A model generated the notes under the pieces. It had not been told where the DNA came from. It was given only the letters and a program-made list of their open reading frames with translations, and did not search any database. Source: Aphidius gifuensis (taxonomy: Eukaryota > Arthropoda > Insecta > Hymenoptera > Braconidae). From it: a stretch of DNA of 64,000 nucleotides. The DNA lies in NCBI RefSeq assembly GCF_014905175.1, contig NC_057793.1:5022001-5086000 (forward strand), given 5' to 3'. The position numbers and the translations under genes were made by a program. The stretch's first letter is position 1; every line of letters begins with the position of its first letter. Below, piece after piece: positions 21,040-35,158 of this stretch.

Positions 21040-24000
21040 ACTCGGCACCGTTGACGCAGAGTTAGTGTATACCGACTCACAATGAAGCGAGAAAAACGTG
21101 TCGTTATGATTTTATAAAATATACATATGTATCTTGTATATATATATAAATATATTGCGTCAAAACATGAAAATATTTGTATTGTATAGAGTGAAAATTT
21201 CACAGTTTTATTTATGATATTACATTGTTTGTTTTCATGCAGTAAAAAATGGCAAATAATTTAACTGAGTATTTTCTTAATGAAAAATAACAATATTAAA
21301 AAAATCTTTATGTACTGAAAATTCAATTGAATATATGAATTTAATTTTATTGCATATGATGCATTTTGATTAATGAAATAAAAAATAACCAGTCAAAATA
21401 AATTATCACCATTGAATTGAAAACAATAAAGCACATTTTAGTTAAGACTATAATTAATTGTTTTTGTTACTACATAAGCCTTTTAAATTATTCATTGTAT
21501 GTAATTTATTTAGCACGATATTTCCATTTATTTTTGTTTATACTTAACATTGATATTCAATTATATTTGGTAAATTCAATGAGCTGAAAAAATTCCATTG
21601 TATTATTTTTTATTATCATAATTATTATTTAAAATGTAAAAAGACCAAAGTTTTCGTACGTAAACAAAAACAGTTCAACGAATTAATTCATATAGTTTTA
21701 GTTTGTACCAATTATCTTGAATAGTATTGGCTAAGAAATTTAAACATGATCTTAATTAGTTTTGTTTAATTATGGTATACGAGAGGAAATTCCAAGTGAA
21801 GGTACTTGAGGTTGAGTATCAAGGAATTACTGAAAACTATATTCAACTTGTTAATTGAATAAGCTATAACAGGAATTTTTTTTTTTTTTAAACTACGATA
21901 TTTAAGATGCTATTTATGAAAATTATTTTTGAAAAGTGTTTTAAAAAATAAAATGCATAATCCACTTTGAAAAAGCAATATAATATAATTTTCTTTATTA
22001 TTTTGATTTTTTTTTTTGCATCATATATAAACACTGCTTGCTCATACGATAAATTCTATAAAAACAGAATTTGAAAAAAAAAAAAAAATAATAATAAACT
22101 ACCCCAGAAACGTGATCGACATTAAAAAGAATTTTATCGTTCGTGAATTGTTGATATATGAGTCATCGAACGCATATTCGAGGCGTGTTCTCATTGTTCG
22201 TTCAATTCTTTCTAAAATTTGAAAGCTTGCAAATTCCGGCAATTCTGATTACTACGAAAACGAGCAATATGAAAAAAAAAATTATTCATTCAGCAACCAT
22301 CAAGTGTGTGAGAAATAAAAGAATATATTGAAAAATAAAATTTTTTTTATTTGAACAATATTATTCATCATTTTTCTCTTTATATAAAAAATGAAAAGAA
22401 AATCTTTATTGATTTTTCAAATTAAAAAAACAATAGAAAATTTATATGAATAATTTTAAAATAAAATATTTAAAAAAAGAGTACTGTTAAAATTATGTGT
22501 TTATTCAAGCTTAAAAATAATTAAATAATTCATCAAAACAAGTTATTATGTTGAAAAATAATGTTTTTATTTTTCTACTAAATAAGAAGATTTTAAGATT
22601 ATGTGCATATACAAATACAGAGTTCTATAATTTTCGTCAAGTGGATTATATGTTCATCCAGTAAGTCACCTCATTAATTCATAACCACGTTTAGTAAAAT
22701 ACGTGGAATAACTAATTGGCCTTAGTTTTAAATACAAGAAACTTTTAATTTTAATTTTTATTGTTTTTATTTAACATGTGGTTATAGATGTAAATAAAAA
22801 AAATTGACACGACATTTTTTAAACTAATGAATTAATTAAAAAAACAAACGAATAATTTTTGAAAAAAAAAAAAGTATTCCTCTATGTGTAGAAAATTGAC
22901 TCTTTGTGAATGTTGCTTTTTTTTTTTCAATTATTTTATTTTATAATATCATTTTTTTATATTTTTCAAACACGATATGAAAGTTCACTATGATATTGCA
23001 ACAACGTTCATACAATATCTATCAACTGCGTCAATATGTGTATATGCATCGGCTGACTTGTGACGACTGAAATTCGATGGACCAAAACCCGCCTCGGTCA
23101 AGCTATTCTGTTCGAAATCAACTAGGCGTTAAACTATGCCAGATTGAAAGTCGATATTTCATTTCGGCAGCTCGACCACAGCCTCACGCTCGACTGATAC
23201 TCGATCTCAACATCATCCTTCTTTTTCTATATATATTTTATTTTTTCAAACTGTCTATCAGTCTCTGTGTATGTACATCAATATAGTCCTGGAATGGTCC
23301 AATGATTATTTAACTTTTTAGTTATTCTTTAGTTTTTAGTTTTCAACACGGATCGTTGATTTAAATTCAACTCTTCAGTATATTTATTCTTTCTGTTATT
23401 TTTTTTTTCCCCATTTTATTTTATGTTTCAATTGTTGTTATCATTATTATTATGTCAATTTTATTTTCATCAGAGTTTGTTATTGATGTATGATGTATAT
23501 TGAATATAGAATATAGATTTTTATTTTCTTGTCAATAATCTGTAGAGCTGATTGAATTCATTCCATCATGAAATATACAATACTGTAAACTTGACGATAC
23601 TTTATATAAAAAAATAAATGAATAAATGAATAAATGGAAATAAAAAAAATTCACTTTACGTTGACGTACACATGAATTTATATAGATAAAGTGATATAAA
23701 ATATTTTACTGCAAATACATTTGGTTCTGGTCATCGTACTTAAAATTTATATCATCATCATAAATTTTCAAATGATATTTTTTCATTTTTACCATCGTCA
23801 AGAAACTTTAAGTCAGAAAAAAATTTTTTATATACACAAAATTTTTGGTGAATTAAATTAAATGTGTTAATAACGTTTTTTTTTCTTTTGATAAATTTAA
23901 AATTTTATAATTAAAATATTATAAAACAATTTAATTATTTTTAATTTAATAATTCAAATAATTAATAATATAATATTTTAATTTAATAAAAAGTTATAAA

Positions 24001-26890
24001 TGAAGATTAATTTAAATTTAATTAATAGCATTATTTTATTAAAGACAATGTTTCATGATGAAAAAAAAAAAATTTGAAAAAAAAATTAAAAATAATTAAG
24101 TCAATGTGAATTATAAATTTTTAAATGTCAAGTGTTGATATCAACTTAACTTGGTGTTATATTCAAAGTTGTAAAGCAATTAGCTGTTGTAAAAATTCTT
24201 AAAAAATAAGTGAACAAAAAACATTAGCCGGATTTACGATCTTAACGTTTGTCGCAAAAGGGCAATTCGCTTAATTTCTCTAGCAAGGAACATTCCATGT
24301 GTATATCGTGCACTCAACGACAACGGAATAATATTTTAACGTTTTAACTGCTCGTTTACTTGTATATATATATAGTCTAGTTAAGGATGAGAGAACTGGG
24401 ATGCTGTGCAAGAGGGAAGGACCAACAGTATAATCAATTTTCTTCGTTGTCATCGAGGTCGGAAACAATGCCGTTACGTTGCGCGTGGTAACAAAAAACT
24501 AAAAACAGAATGAAAAAAAAAAAAAGTCTGTTAGAAACACGGAAATACCTATATATAGAAAAGAAAATGAAAAATAAAAAAAAAAAAAACAAAAAGCAAT
24601 GAGAATAAAAAGTATAAAAATAAAAATACTATACGAAAATAGAGAGAATAAAAAAATTGGTGAGTGTATGGTAGAGAGGTTTTGTATGCTTCGACCCGAA
24701 ACACGTAACTTCCGGCTAGTGATGTACAAGAGGACATTCAAAAAGGACAAAACAAACTGTACGTACGAACGTTTGCCAGTGTATTTGACGAAGTGTCGAG
24801 AAACGACGAGACAACGTTACAAATCAGTCGACTAATTTTAGTGATTGACAAAAGGCTAATTAGTGATGGGTGAAAATTGTCTGTCTACATAGTCCAACTG
24901 GCTGATTGTCCTCATCGTTTTCCTTCTTTCTAGTTGTTATTTTATACATATAAATTATTTTCTTTTCTATGTTAGTATGTTACAGTATACTTTTCGAAAT
25001 AGTTTTTAGATACAAACTAATTATGTAATAGTGTTTTTTTTTACGAATAAAATTGAGTAAACATAAACTAGGTTTTATACTATTGTATCATTATTACATT
25101 TTACTTTAGTATATAAGAGAATAAAAATAATAAGATTAAAGAAAGAAAAAAAAAAAAAAATTAAATGAAAAACAGAAAAATAAAATTTTGTTTTATTAAT
25201 ATAAACTTTATCAAGCTTGTTCAACGTAGTTTTAAATTACTTTAGAATTTTTGCTACCATCACGAATATACCATTATAATTTATAATAGAGGAAAAATAT
25301 TTTTCCTTAATTTTTTGCTCTTTTTTTTTCTTCGAGTTGTCAACTGATTAAAAAATAGATAAAAGCTAAAAAAAAAAATATACAATAAAATATAAAAATT
25401 ACAGTTTATAGAAAAAAAAAAATTATAATTTAATTAAGAAATAAACAAACATTGTTATTATGATTTTGAGCTTAACATAAATTTTCCAAAGCTACCATAA
25501 AACAAAAGTTTAAATTATTCTCATAATAATTATATAATTCTGTAAAGTAAACACCTTTAAAATAAGAAAAGATGAAAAAATAGAATAATAAATACTGAAG
25601 AGTCAACGAATAGTCAGCCCTAAACTGACCAATTTACTATGCAGTATAATTAACGGCTCAACAAAGCTTACCATTAAATTTCATTGTTGGCTATATTTGC
25701 GACTTTGCCTAAAATATTCTAGAATCTATTGTTCATCAATTATTCATTGATATGCAATTTACAGTGAACTATATAGTGTAACTCGTTCAAAACCCAGCAC
25801 AATATTCAACCCGTCATATCGACTACCAATATACATACGCATAATAATCATATACATATATATTCTAAAGTCAACTGTAAATAATTTGCAAGAGAGAGAG
25901 AAAAAGTAAACATCCAGAATATTGCGTGGCACAGGATATTCTGTTTCGTGTCATATATATACGTGAAAGTTTATGGATCAAACTAATACGCGTGAGTGAC
26001 AAGGGGATGAAAGGGCAACATGAAGATACGCTCTCATCATCATGACTAACAGTCGGCCAGTTCAAAGTAACCATGGTTCACGAGAACCTGCAGAACGTCA
26101 CGAGAATCATTTCAATCTATTGAATATATTTTCTCTTTGATCATATTTTTTTCCAGAGAAAAAAATTGTAATTATAAAATAATTTTTCATATAAAACTCA
26201 CGAGAGTCACATGAATGTCATAATACCAATTATTTCTAAAATACCAATATCATTGAAAAAATATATAGGGATTATTTAAATGATAATAATTGCATTCTTC
26301 ATAAATTATCGTATAGACAATTGACAATTATTAAAATAACAAGAAGTTAAATTTTTTTTATGTTACCAATTAAATAGACAAGCATAAATTATCAAGCTCA
26401 CTCGCCTGATAATGGCACTTGAGTAATTGGTGCTGTAATTATACGAGCCTTGTCATTCATATTAAATTTACGCCGTCAAATAGTTTCATGGCTTCAGTCT
26501 ATAGAAAATAAAATACAATCTAATTTGTGTACTATATATTTGAATGTAATAATATATATTATATTTTGAACTTTATCAATATATTGAATGGTATACATAC
26601 ATATAAACCCCTCAGCTATCATAAATATGTGACAATGAAATGAGACAAATTATAGTAATTCAATTTGTGATATAATCAAACTTTATTATCATTCATTGTA
26701 TTCTCGATGTTGTCTGATGTGATGATTGATAGCCAATTGTCAAATTGAGCAATTTGTTTTGCTCAATAATATGATGGACATATGATAAACATAATAACTT
26801 GGTAATATAATAATATATAAATAGTAAAAAAATAATAAAAAATAACAGTAAAAGAGACAAAAATATATGTATAAGAATAAAAGTGTTGCT
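21040..26890. other. AT-rich stretch with about six GC-raised islands
   Basis: Islands at about 22100-22270, 23030-23230, 24230-24500, 24660-24900, 25600-25760 and 25900-26100. The one at 23.1 kb has three CTCGA words and, on the minus strand, an initiator-type TATCAGTCGAG (about 23190-23200). It also has a 69-codon plus-strand frame (23077) whose first 45 codons are of mixed composition. None shows a complete exon with both splice sites. Candidate enhancers or promoters. Confidence 0.4.
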
Positions 26891-26899
26891 GATCTTTGC

Positions 26900-27110
26900 T
26901 CAACGTGTCTAGCATAAAAATACCAAGTTAGTTGGTTGTGGCAGGGGGAATTGAGTCGTTACATTCTTGATATGTAACACAAAATCCATTGTCGGATAAG
27001 CGAATGCCAGTAGAAGAGAGATGAAGAGAGGAGAAGGACTGATGCTTTGGTTGTGGAGAGAGGATAGAGGGGTTTGAAATATAAAGGAAGAGGGAGGCGT
27101 TCTATTGACA
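26900..27110. promoter_or_regulatory. GA-rich island
   Basis: Purine-rich plus strand with many GAGAG words (27010-27110) and a TATA-like ATATAAAGG at about 27078-27086. GAGAG is the recognition word of GAGA factor. On the minus strand a 90-codon frame (27181-26909) crosses it. I favour a regulatory region over a coding one. Confidence 0.25.
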
Positions 27111-27123
27111 AAATGAATGATGG

Positions 27124-27225
27124 TTATATGGCGCCAGTGGCCTGCCACCCTCTTAGCTCGCATAAATCGTTTTTCCTGCACAAACCTACCGGATTCAAAC
27201 CAACTGGTACTTCCACCTCTTTCAT
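27124..27225 (-). CDS. Small ORF, 33 codons, minus strand
   Basis: ATG at 27225 opens MKEVEVPVGLNPVGLCRKND and ends at TAA (27126-27124). It is about half GC and of mixed composition, unlike the K/N/I/F-rich frames around it. It sits beside the GA-rich island. A second frame on the same strand overlaps it. No splice pair or known family; a conserved small ORF is only a possibility. Confidence 0.18.
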   Translation of the reverse strand: MKEVEVPVGLNPVGLCRKNDLCELRGWQATGAI

Positions 27226-30200
27226 GTATATATGTGTATGTTATATATGTTACACGCGCCCATTTATTTTATCCTGTATTGTTTTATTCTTTTATCATCA
27301 AATTTTATCAATATTCTCTCTGAATATCATAAATTTTCTTTTATATATTAAATATATGACAAATAAAAATAAATAAAAAATAAAATAATAATAAAAAAAT
27401 GATAAAAGAAAAAAAAAATTCACATATAAAATCACCTTGTATTTTGTAAATCCTCATTTTTTTCAAGTTTCATCATTCGTAAAGACTTTTTCAGATATTT
27501 GGATCTTTTATATATATGTATGTATTTTATTTATTTTTTTTTTCTTTATTTTCTTCTTGTACTTGTCGTACATAAAAATATAGAGCACCAGAGGATGAAA
27601 AACAGACGGCTTTATGCTCGGACTAGTCTTCCGGTAAAGGGATGTACTGTAAAAGCACAGTCTAGTTTTGCTGCGAAATACTTTATTCCAACTTTCAACT
27701 TTTACAAGATTTTACGCTGTGTGATAACTATTTTTTTTCATGAAGATCATCTTTTTTTCTTTATCAAATCAAAGTCTACTTTGATGTTTTTTCATTTGCG
27801 ATAATGAAAAAAAAAAACTAAATAAATAAATAAAGTTTAAAAAAAAATATTAATTCAATTTTATATGAATTTATAAATCAATTTTCATTAAAACAGTACA
27901 ATATTATTTTAATGAAAAATTCGGAACAAGCTACATCAGTATTAAATGAAAGAAAAAAATAATACTAAAATTTATTTTTAAATTTTTGTTAGTAATTTAA
28001 AATTGATTATTTTTCGTAATTTTCAAATCTCAACTATAAATTTGTATGAGATGAAGCAACGGTACATATAACGTAGAAAAGAAAACGTCATTGTTTAACC
28101 GAGCGAAAAGTAGTTGAGTCCAAGTTTTATAGCTATTTAATTTATACGATCAAAAGAGCCAACAGGAAACGTCTTATTCTCAGTTGAAATTGCTGCCAAA
28201 GAGGATGCACATCCGTTCTTGAATATTTGTGTGTCATCAATATTGAAATTTACTTTATAAATCAATAGTAATTTTATATGTCAAATAATGAATTATAAAT
28301 ATATATTACTCTCTATTGAATGCGTCAATAATAATAAATGTCAATATTGATATTTAAAAATAAATATATAAATATCTGTTTATATATAAAATATAAAATA
28401 TGTGTGATGTGATTTAAAAAATATTTTGAATTTTAAAATAGAAAAATATATTGGCTATTTGTAAATAAAGATTTGAGAAAAACCAAAGAATTTTAGTATT
28501 TTCAAACTGTGAAAACGAGTGACTCGACACGTTCTTTCCGACGAATCCTCGTGTTGCGACAACTTGTACTGAAGCTTTTTTTTTATCCAGAACCTTTTTC
28601 CATTGTATAGCCAACAAATTTACAATATGTCGCGTGCCAGATATTTTTGTGACTTGTATCTATTTGTTTTTATACTATCATCATGTGTTATTTTTCTTTC
28701 AATATTGCATTTACCACATGACGAATTGAAGATACAATAAAATTGAAAAAAACTTTATCAATTTGAAAAAAAAAATAAATAAATAAATTATACTTTGTTT
28801 CGAGTAGGTGTTTTTTTTTTTAAATTTTTAAAACATCTATTTATCAAGACCATCGTTATTGGAAGCAATATAAGATTTTGGGTGCTGACGCAGTACAACG
28901 ATATATCAATATCAAGATTGCCTAAAAACTTTGAATGCACTCGGTCTTTTTCAAAAAACTTTTATATATATATGTATGTAACTTTCCAAGCAAGTCGCGT
29001 TCAAGTTTTTCCACTGGTTCCATATTGCCTGAACTTTTACTCGAAAAAAAAAAAAATAAAAATAATAAAAATAAATTTCTTACGTGAAAACTCTGCAAAG
29101 AATACGCTGTCATCATACAAAATCGAGTGACAAATTTAGAATTTGTTGTTGAGAGATTGATTGTTTTAAAAAACAATAAAAAAAAAAAAATAGTAATAAT
29201 AATAATCATTAATGAATAAAACTAAACTATAGTAAATGTAGTTATAATTCAATGTAAATGTTAACAGTATATTGAGCAATGCATATGTTGATCCAATTTA
29301 ATCAAGATAAAAGCTCACGGTGAATTTTTTTTTTGTTTTCAAGATTGAGTGACTTGGTTGATAACTTTTGAAAAGAACCATACATAGCCACAGCTGTTTA
29401 CTTATTTTATTTTACTTTACTTTAATGAAATAAAAATAAAAATATATAACTGTATTATGATGCAGTATTTGAAGAGAGAGAGGGAAAATATTTCACCAGA
29501 TAAAAATATTGAAATACATCGTCATGTATACAGTGGGCTTTTGAAAATTTTTGAGTATGCTTAATATTTCAAGGTGCGTAAATATACCCCCAAAAAAAAA
29601 ATACCTTTAGGTAAAAAAAATATTATACTCTTTTTTTCAACAGTGAACATCATAAACACCATTCAGAAAAATCTATAAAAAATATTTAAACAAAAAATAC
29701 GTGAAACTAGTTGAATATAAAAATGTGAAATATATATATTTCATTTGTAAATCAATATCAATAGAATATTTTATCTAGACAAATTCAAGGTTAACCCTTG
29801 AGTGACCTTGTTTTTTTCCCTCATCTTATTTATTTATTTTTTATTTTTTTTCTCTTGTTATTCAGACACTCTAATTTTGTGGTTCAGGATCCATCTCCTC
29901 ACTCGACTCCACACGATTTCATCATGTTGGCTATAGGCGCATATATAGAATTTCATTTTCTCGGTGGTCAAAAAAAAAAAAGAAAAAAGCTAAACTTTTG
30001 CCCTCAGATTTTCCGAGCGTGACATAAAAAAAATATCCAACTTGTTTATTGTGACTGTGAGAGTGTGAAATACGAACGTATGTCACGCTCCAGGAGACAA
30101 CAGTTAATCAGTCGTGTTCCATTGGGAAAAACGTAATGAAAAAAAATATATAACTGGATACAAACAAAAAAAACTAAAAATATTTTTCAAACTTATGATA

Positions 30201-30890
30201 AGTTAACATTATTAATTGATATAAAATTGATAATAGATTATTTCAACAAATATTTATTAATGTATATATAAAAAAGCTCATAAAGTTTATTCATTTTATT
30301 TGTCTTTTTTTATTTATAAATAATATACTCTAAAATATCTAGTATATGAAAATCACAAATAAATGATGAAAATTAATTAACAAAAGTCTTTGTGTATAAA
30401 CATTGAAAGATATGACTATACCAATTTCATTTTCTTCAACAAGCAAAAGCCTCATTTCTCGTCATCTTTTATTTCATTGTTACCATGATGATAGCGTTTT
30501 CTATTATTCTCATTGTATTCTGAAAACTGGTAATCAGCACTGAGAAATGAAGCATCAACTTCTCCTAATGAAAAATTGATTAAAGCTCTTACATCAATGT
30601 TGATAAATATTTAATGTAACTTACAAGAAAATAATTTACTGCGAATAAAAATTGCATTATTGTTTTATTTTATTTTTATTTTTTTTATGTTCAATCAATA
30701 TAATGAATGAGAAAATTTGATTTACCGCTAATGTTGTGGTCCATTGATTGTATAATAAAAAATACTAAAAATAAAATATTATTCAACCACGCCCAACGAG
30801 TTTAATGGTGCTATAACATTTCAGATTTAAAAGTGTTTTTCTTGAATGCTCTGCGCTGAAAGTTGAGGTAGAATACGTTGTAAAAGGATC
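27226..30890. other. AT-rich non-coding stretch
   Basis: Weak islands at about 28080-28220, 28500-28620, 29860-29950 and 30040-30130. A GA-rich run lies near 29471-29486. No exon is supported. Confidence 0.45.
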
Positions 30891-30899
30891 AGAACTTAA

Positions 30900-30955
30900 A
30901 TGAAGTTAGCACGACAACTCAACGAAGCTAGAAGACGAGAGAGTAAAGCCAGAGG
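30900..30955 (+). CDS. Candidate start exon, basic N-terminus
   Basis: A stop codon directly precedes ATG 30900, which opens MKLARQLNEARRRESKAR. The frame reaches a strong donor AGAGG|GTAAGG at 30955/30956 (phase 2). Unspliced, it stops one codon later, which suits an exon end. It lies in a GC-raised island, 30840-31040. It is short, with no signal peptide, no recognised family and no partner exon, so it may be chance. Confidence 0.2.
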
Positions 30956-33500
30956 GTAAGGTGACTGAATTGGTTTGGCATAGGACTCAAGGGAGAAAAG
31001 GCACAAAAGCTATGAAAAGTATATGCACGTCTTCTAGATTTTGAATAATATTTTCTCTGACAGTACTTCTTAGTTTTCTATAGTTTATACAGTAATCCTT
31101 TTGGTATAATGAAATGTCATTCAAATACTATTAAATTCAAGACTTCTATCAACCTTTATTTTATATGTATATATTTGTTATATTAATAATAGTAATTTTT
31201 TTTTTATAAAACAACAAACTGTTGGCGCTTTTGTTGAAAAATTTTCAACTTGAAAAAAAAAATAAAATAAAAATAATAATTATTTCAATTAAAAAAAAAA
31301 TTACATAGCTAAATTTTCTGAATTTATGTTCATTATTTATTTTAACAACAAGTAACTATAATTTAGATAATTTGAAAAAAAAAGAAAAAAAAAAAAAAGA
31401 CAGTTCTCATGTTTAAGTACTTGACAACTACACTGAAGCTCAGAGGGTGGTTAACGAGACTCTTGACATAGGAAAGTAATTTTTTTTTGAAATCGCAATA
31501 AAGATGCTTATTGTTAAAATTGACCTGCTGTCAAGTACAACTTGTTTATCTGTTTAATAATTTTTTATATTAATAAATTAATAAATTTTTTTAATAATTG
31601 ACATAAAATAAATTTATTTGATGAAAAAAAATTGACATATTAATTTCAAATGACATTAGACATTTAAGAAATTAGCTGTAATTTTTTTTCTTTTTATATT
31701 CAAGCGTAGAATGTGGTGACAATGTTGTATATAACGTTGAGAAAAACATTTTGTAGAATACAAGTGTTTATAAAAAAGTAGCCAGGCAAATGAACGAGCG
31801 CCAAAAGTTTTAGACATACATAAATATACACAGAGAATAGAGTCTTCTCTTTAAGTTTGTACGATTCACTTGCTTGAACATGAAAGTGGTCTGTTTACTC
31901 TAAGTGTTGTAAATTCCACATGAAAACTTACCATTGAATTCAACTGTCAGATTAGATTCAATATATTTTGTGATAATGGTTGTTTTCATTTATCCTTGTA
32001 TACTGACAACATAATAGTTTTATTACTTTTTTATATATAACAACAAAATGAACAATAAAATAATCGCAACAGATATCAGCTAATATTTAATTAAGTTGTT
32101 AAATGTTTTTGCTTTTCTTTTGATAATAATTAAAATTATGTGGATATATATATTTTAAGATTGATCATCAAATCATCTGTCAGGCAATTGGCAATTTTAG
32201 TAAGCTCAACAAGTTTACCATACAAATTGATTTATATCAAATCGTATCCTGATTAGATTTGGTGAGTCACTGTCTAAGGTGCTGATCCAACACAAACGAA
32301 CTGAACGTGACAATTATCTAAATTCTAGATTAGCTCATGTACCTATTGGATATTGGGACATCCTACATGACTGAATACGCATTAAGCTTCAATTTCCTGA
32401 TTATTGGTGAACAATATAATGTTGTCAAAATGCTAATAGCTCATCAACAACAACAACGTCAATTTTTAATTTGTTTTTTTTTTTGTTTTTGTAATTATCA
32501 CATAACTTTCATTGAAAATGTCATTTTAAAAAATGTACAAAAATATATTCTGCAATTACTCAACATGAATAAATTCAATTGTGACAATTATATGACAATC
32601 ATAAAGCAACTGAGCATCAACTCATGTACAAATGTGACACAAAGGATAAATGAAAACTCTGGTAACTTTGGTAAGCATCATTATATACGAGAAAATGAGA
32701 GAGTCAACCAAAATAAAGTTTCAAATGATGTATGCAAAAAGGGAGACAATCGAGGAAAATGTTTATATATCTAGGCAGAGAAAAAGGGGTTGTCGAACAA
32801 GGCAAAAGGACCAAACCACAAATGCTATGGAGAGGGATGTTGGGATTCGAGTATAGAGAGAAACCTCGGGAAAAGCGGACTAAACTGAAAATTGAGTTCG
32901 CTTCTACCAATTAGTGAATCTAGGATGGTCACCGCGTAGTACATGACGACATAGTTTCTATGCTTTATCATAAAAAGAGCTACAAATGAAACTTACATAA
33001 CGAGCATACTTACTCAACTGTGTCATACAATTTTTTTTTTTTTTTTTTTTTTTTCTTTATAAATATTATTATTATTGTTTTGCTGGACTGTATATATAAA
33101 TATGAACATTTATACACATACGTCAGCATCCTCATTAAAATTGATGTTCATTTTTTTTTTTTTTTTATTTGTATATTTTTATGTCTAACAGTATCATTAA
33201 CACACTGAAGTAATTGAAATTTATTGAAACCTGTAAAATTCAAAACTTTTGTATAAATTAAAATGGAAAACGGTGATATTCATAGTAACTATATTTAATT
33301 TTTGGAAATATTGATAACAGTCGTATTGAGTTTTTAAAATTGAGGGAACATTTGATGGAAGCAACAATAAAAATAGAAAAAAAAAAATTCATTATTTGTT
33401 GTAATATTATGTATAATAATCTCCTGCCAAAATGATGAATATTTTTAATTTTTAATGATCGTTATTGATAATGAGAATCACATTGTTATATTTTTTTGAC
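30956..33500. other. AT-rich stretch including the longest open frame of the window
   Basis: A plus-strand frame of 145 codons (32337-32774) starts MYLLDIGTSYMTEYALSFNF but crosses a poly-T run and AT-rich filler. It shows no domain and no splice sites, so I do not call it a gene. A GC-raised island covers about 32700-32960. A poly-T run of 24 lies at 33031-33054. Confidence 0.4.
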
Positions 33501-33510
33501 ATCAAAAAAA

Positions 33511-34792
33511 AAAATTTTCTTTCAAATTTATTTCTTCACACATAAAAAACACATAATTCGCACAAAATTTTAAGCCCAATTGCATCGAGATCCGATGATT
33601 ATTAAAAAAGTTGTGCTAGCTTAATATGTCAATTTTAAAAAAAAATATAGAAAATATTTTAAAAAATTTTCTTTTAAATTTATTTCTTCACACATAAAAA
33701 ACACATAATTCGCACAAAATTTCAAGCCTAATTGCATCGAGATCCGATGATTATTGAGAAAGTTGTGCTAGCTTAATATTTAAATTTTAAAAAAAAATTT
33801 AAAAAATAAAAATAAAATTTTCTTTCAAATCTATTTCTTCACACATAAAAAACACATAATTCGCACAAAATTTTAAGCCCAATTGCATCGAGATCCGATG
33901 ATTATTAAAAAAGTTGTGCTAGCTTAATATGTCAATTTTAAAAAAAAATATAGAAAATATTTAAAAAAATTTTCTTTTAAATTTATTTCTTCACACATAA
34001 AAAACACATAATTCGCACAAAATTTTAAGCCCAATTGCATCGAGATCCGATGATTATTGAGAAAGTTGTGCTAGCTTAATATTTGAATTTTTTTAAAAAA
34101 TGTAAAAAATAAAAAAAAAATTTTTTTTTAAAGTTATTACTTCACACATAAAAAACACACAATTCGCACAAAATTTCAAGCCCAATGGCATCGGGATCCG
34201 ATGATTATTGAAAAAGTTGTGCTAGCTTAATATGTCAATTTTAAAAAAAAATTTAAAAAATAAAAAAAAAATTTTCTTTCAAATTTATTTCTTCATACAT
34301 AAAAAACACATAATTCGCACAAAATTTTAAGCCCAATTGCATCGAGATCCGATGATTATTGAGAAAGTTGTGCTAGCTTAATATTTGAATTTTTTAAAAA
34401 AATGTAAAAAATAAAAATTTTTTAAATTTATTTCTTCACAATAAAAACACACAATTCGCAATTTTCAAGCCCAATTGCACGAGATCCGATGATTATTGAG
34501 AAAGTTGTCACAATATGTCAATTTAAAAATATAGAAAATAAAAAAATTTTTTTAATTTATTTCTTCACACATAAAAAACACATAATTCGCACAAAATTTT
34601 AAGCCCAATTGCATCGAGATCCGATGATTATTGAGAAAGTTGTGCTAGCTTAATATTTGAATTTTTTTAAAAAATGTAAAAAATAAAAAAAAAATTTTTT
34701 TTTAAATGTATTTCTTCACACATAAAAAACACACAATTCGCACAAAATTTTAAGCCCAATTGCATCGAGATCCGATGATTATTGAGAAAGTT
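33511..34792. repeat. Tandem array, nine ~151-bp units in alternating A/B order
   Basis: A ~90-bp conserved core (from TTCTTCACACAT through GATCCGATGATTATT to GTGCTAGCTTA) recurs nine times, each followed by ~60 bp of A/T filler. Core starts are 33532, 33684, 33835, 33987, 34138, 34289, 34432, 34561 and 34712, giving steps of 152, 151, 152, 151, 151, 143, 129 and 151. After the core, units 1, 3, 5 and 7 read TATGTCAATTT, while units 2, 4, 6 and 8 read TATTTGAATT or a close variant. The array is thus a higher-order dimer of about 302 bp. Each core contains the inverted repeat CATCG-AGATC-CGATG (degraded in unit 7) and most contain GCTAGC. Unit 9 is cut within GAGAAAGTT. Read inverted, each core carries a ~30-codon open frame closed by stops in the filler. 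Confidence 0.95.
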
Positions 34793-34825
34793 CAAATTTG
34801 TATGAGAGTAAGTGAGAAAAAAACA

Positions 34826-34885
34826 ATGACCAATCAAATGTCCGGAAGACCGATGATGTTTGTCCTTTTTATATTAGGATATCAA
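34826..34885 (+). CDS. Candidate exon beside the repeat array
   Basis: ATG 34826 (good context, A at -3) opens MTNQMSGRPMMFVLFILGYQ, with a hydrophobic run, and reaches a strong donor CAA|GTAAGT at 34885/34886 in phase 0. The frame is also open upstream, reaching back into the last repeat unit. If not spliced it stops at TAG 34916-34918 and then reopens in the same frame for 80 more codons (to 35158, including IDYLSADYVHTESRHKL). It may be a real exon, a decayed coding segment, or chance. No family is recognised. Confidence 0.22.
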
Positions 34886-35158
34886 GTAAGTTACCTATCC
34901 AAGAACATTTTAAGTTAGGCAAGTAACCAGCCATTAATGAAAATCGATTACCTATCAGCAGATTATGTTCACACAGAGTCACGTCACAAGCTCATAAACG
35001 TTAGAGCTCGAGAAAGAAAAAAAGATATATTGATAAAAATTTGCTGTAAAATTTTATTATTTACTGAGTATATATTTTACTTGGATTCAATCACAAGATT
35101 ATCAGATACTTTTTCAGGTATTTATTTATATTTTAAATTTGTTCATAAATTATTATGA

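Noticed and set aside
32337..32774. 145-codon plus-strand open frame
   Set aside because: Crosses poly-T and AT-rich filler, no domain, no splice signals; a frame of this length can occur by chance in 64 kb.
33511..34792. CRISPR array reading of the regular repeats
   Set aside because: The units are ~151 bp with a 90-bp core and low-complexity filler, not short repeats with unique spacers; the genome context is eukaryotic.
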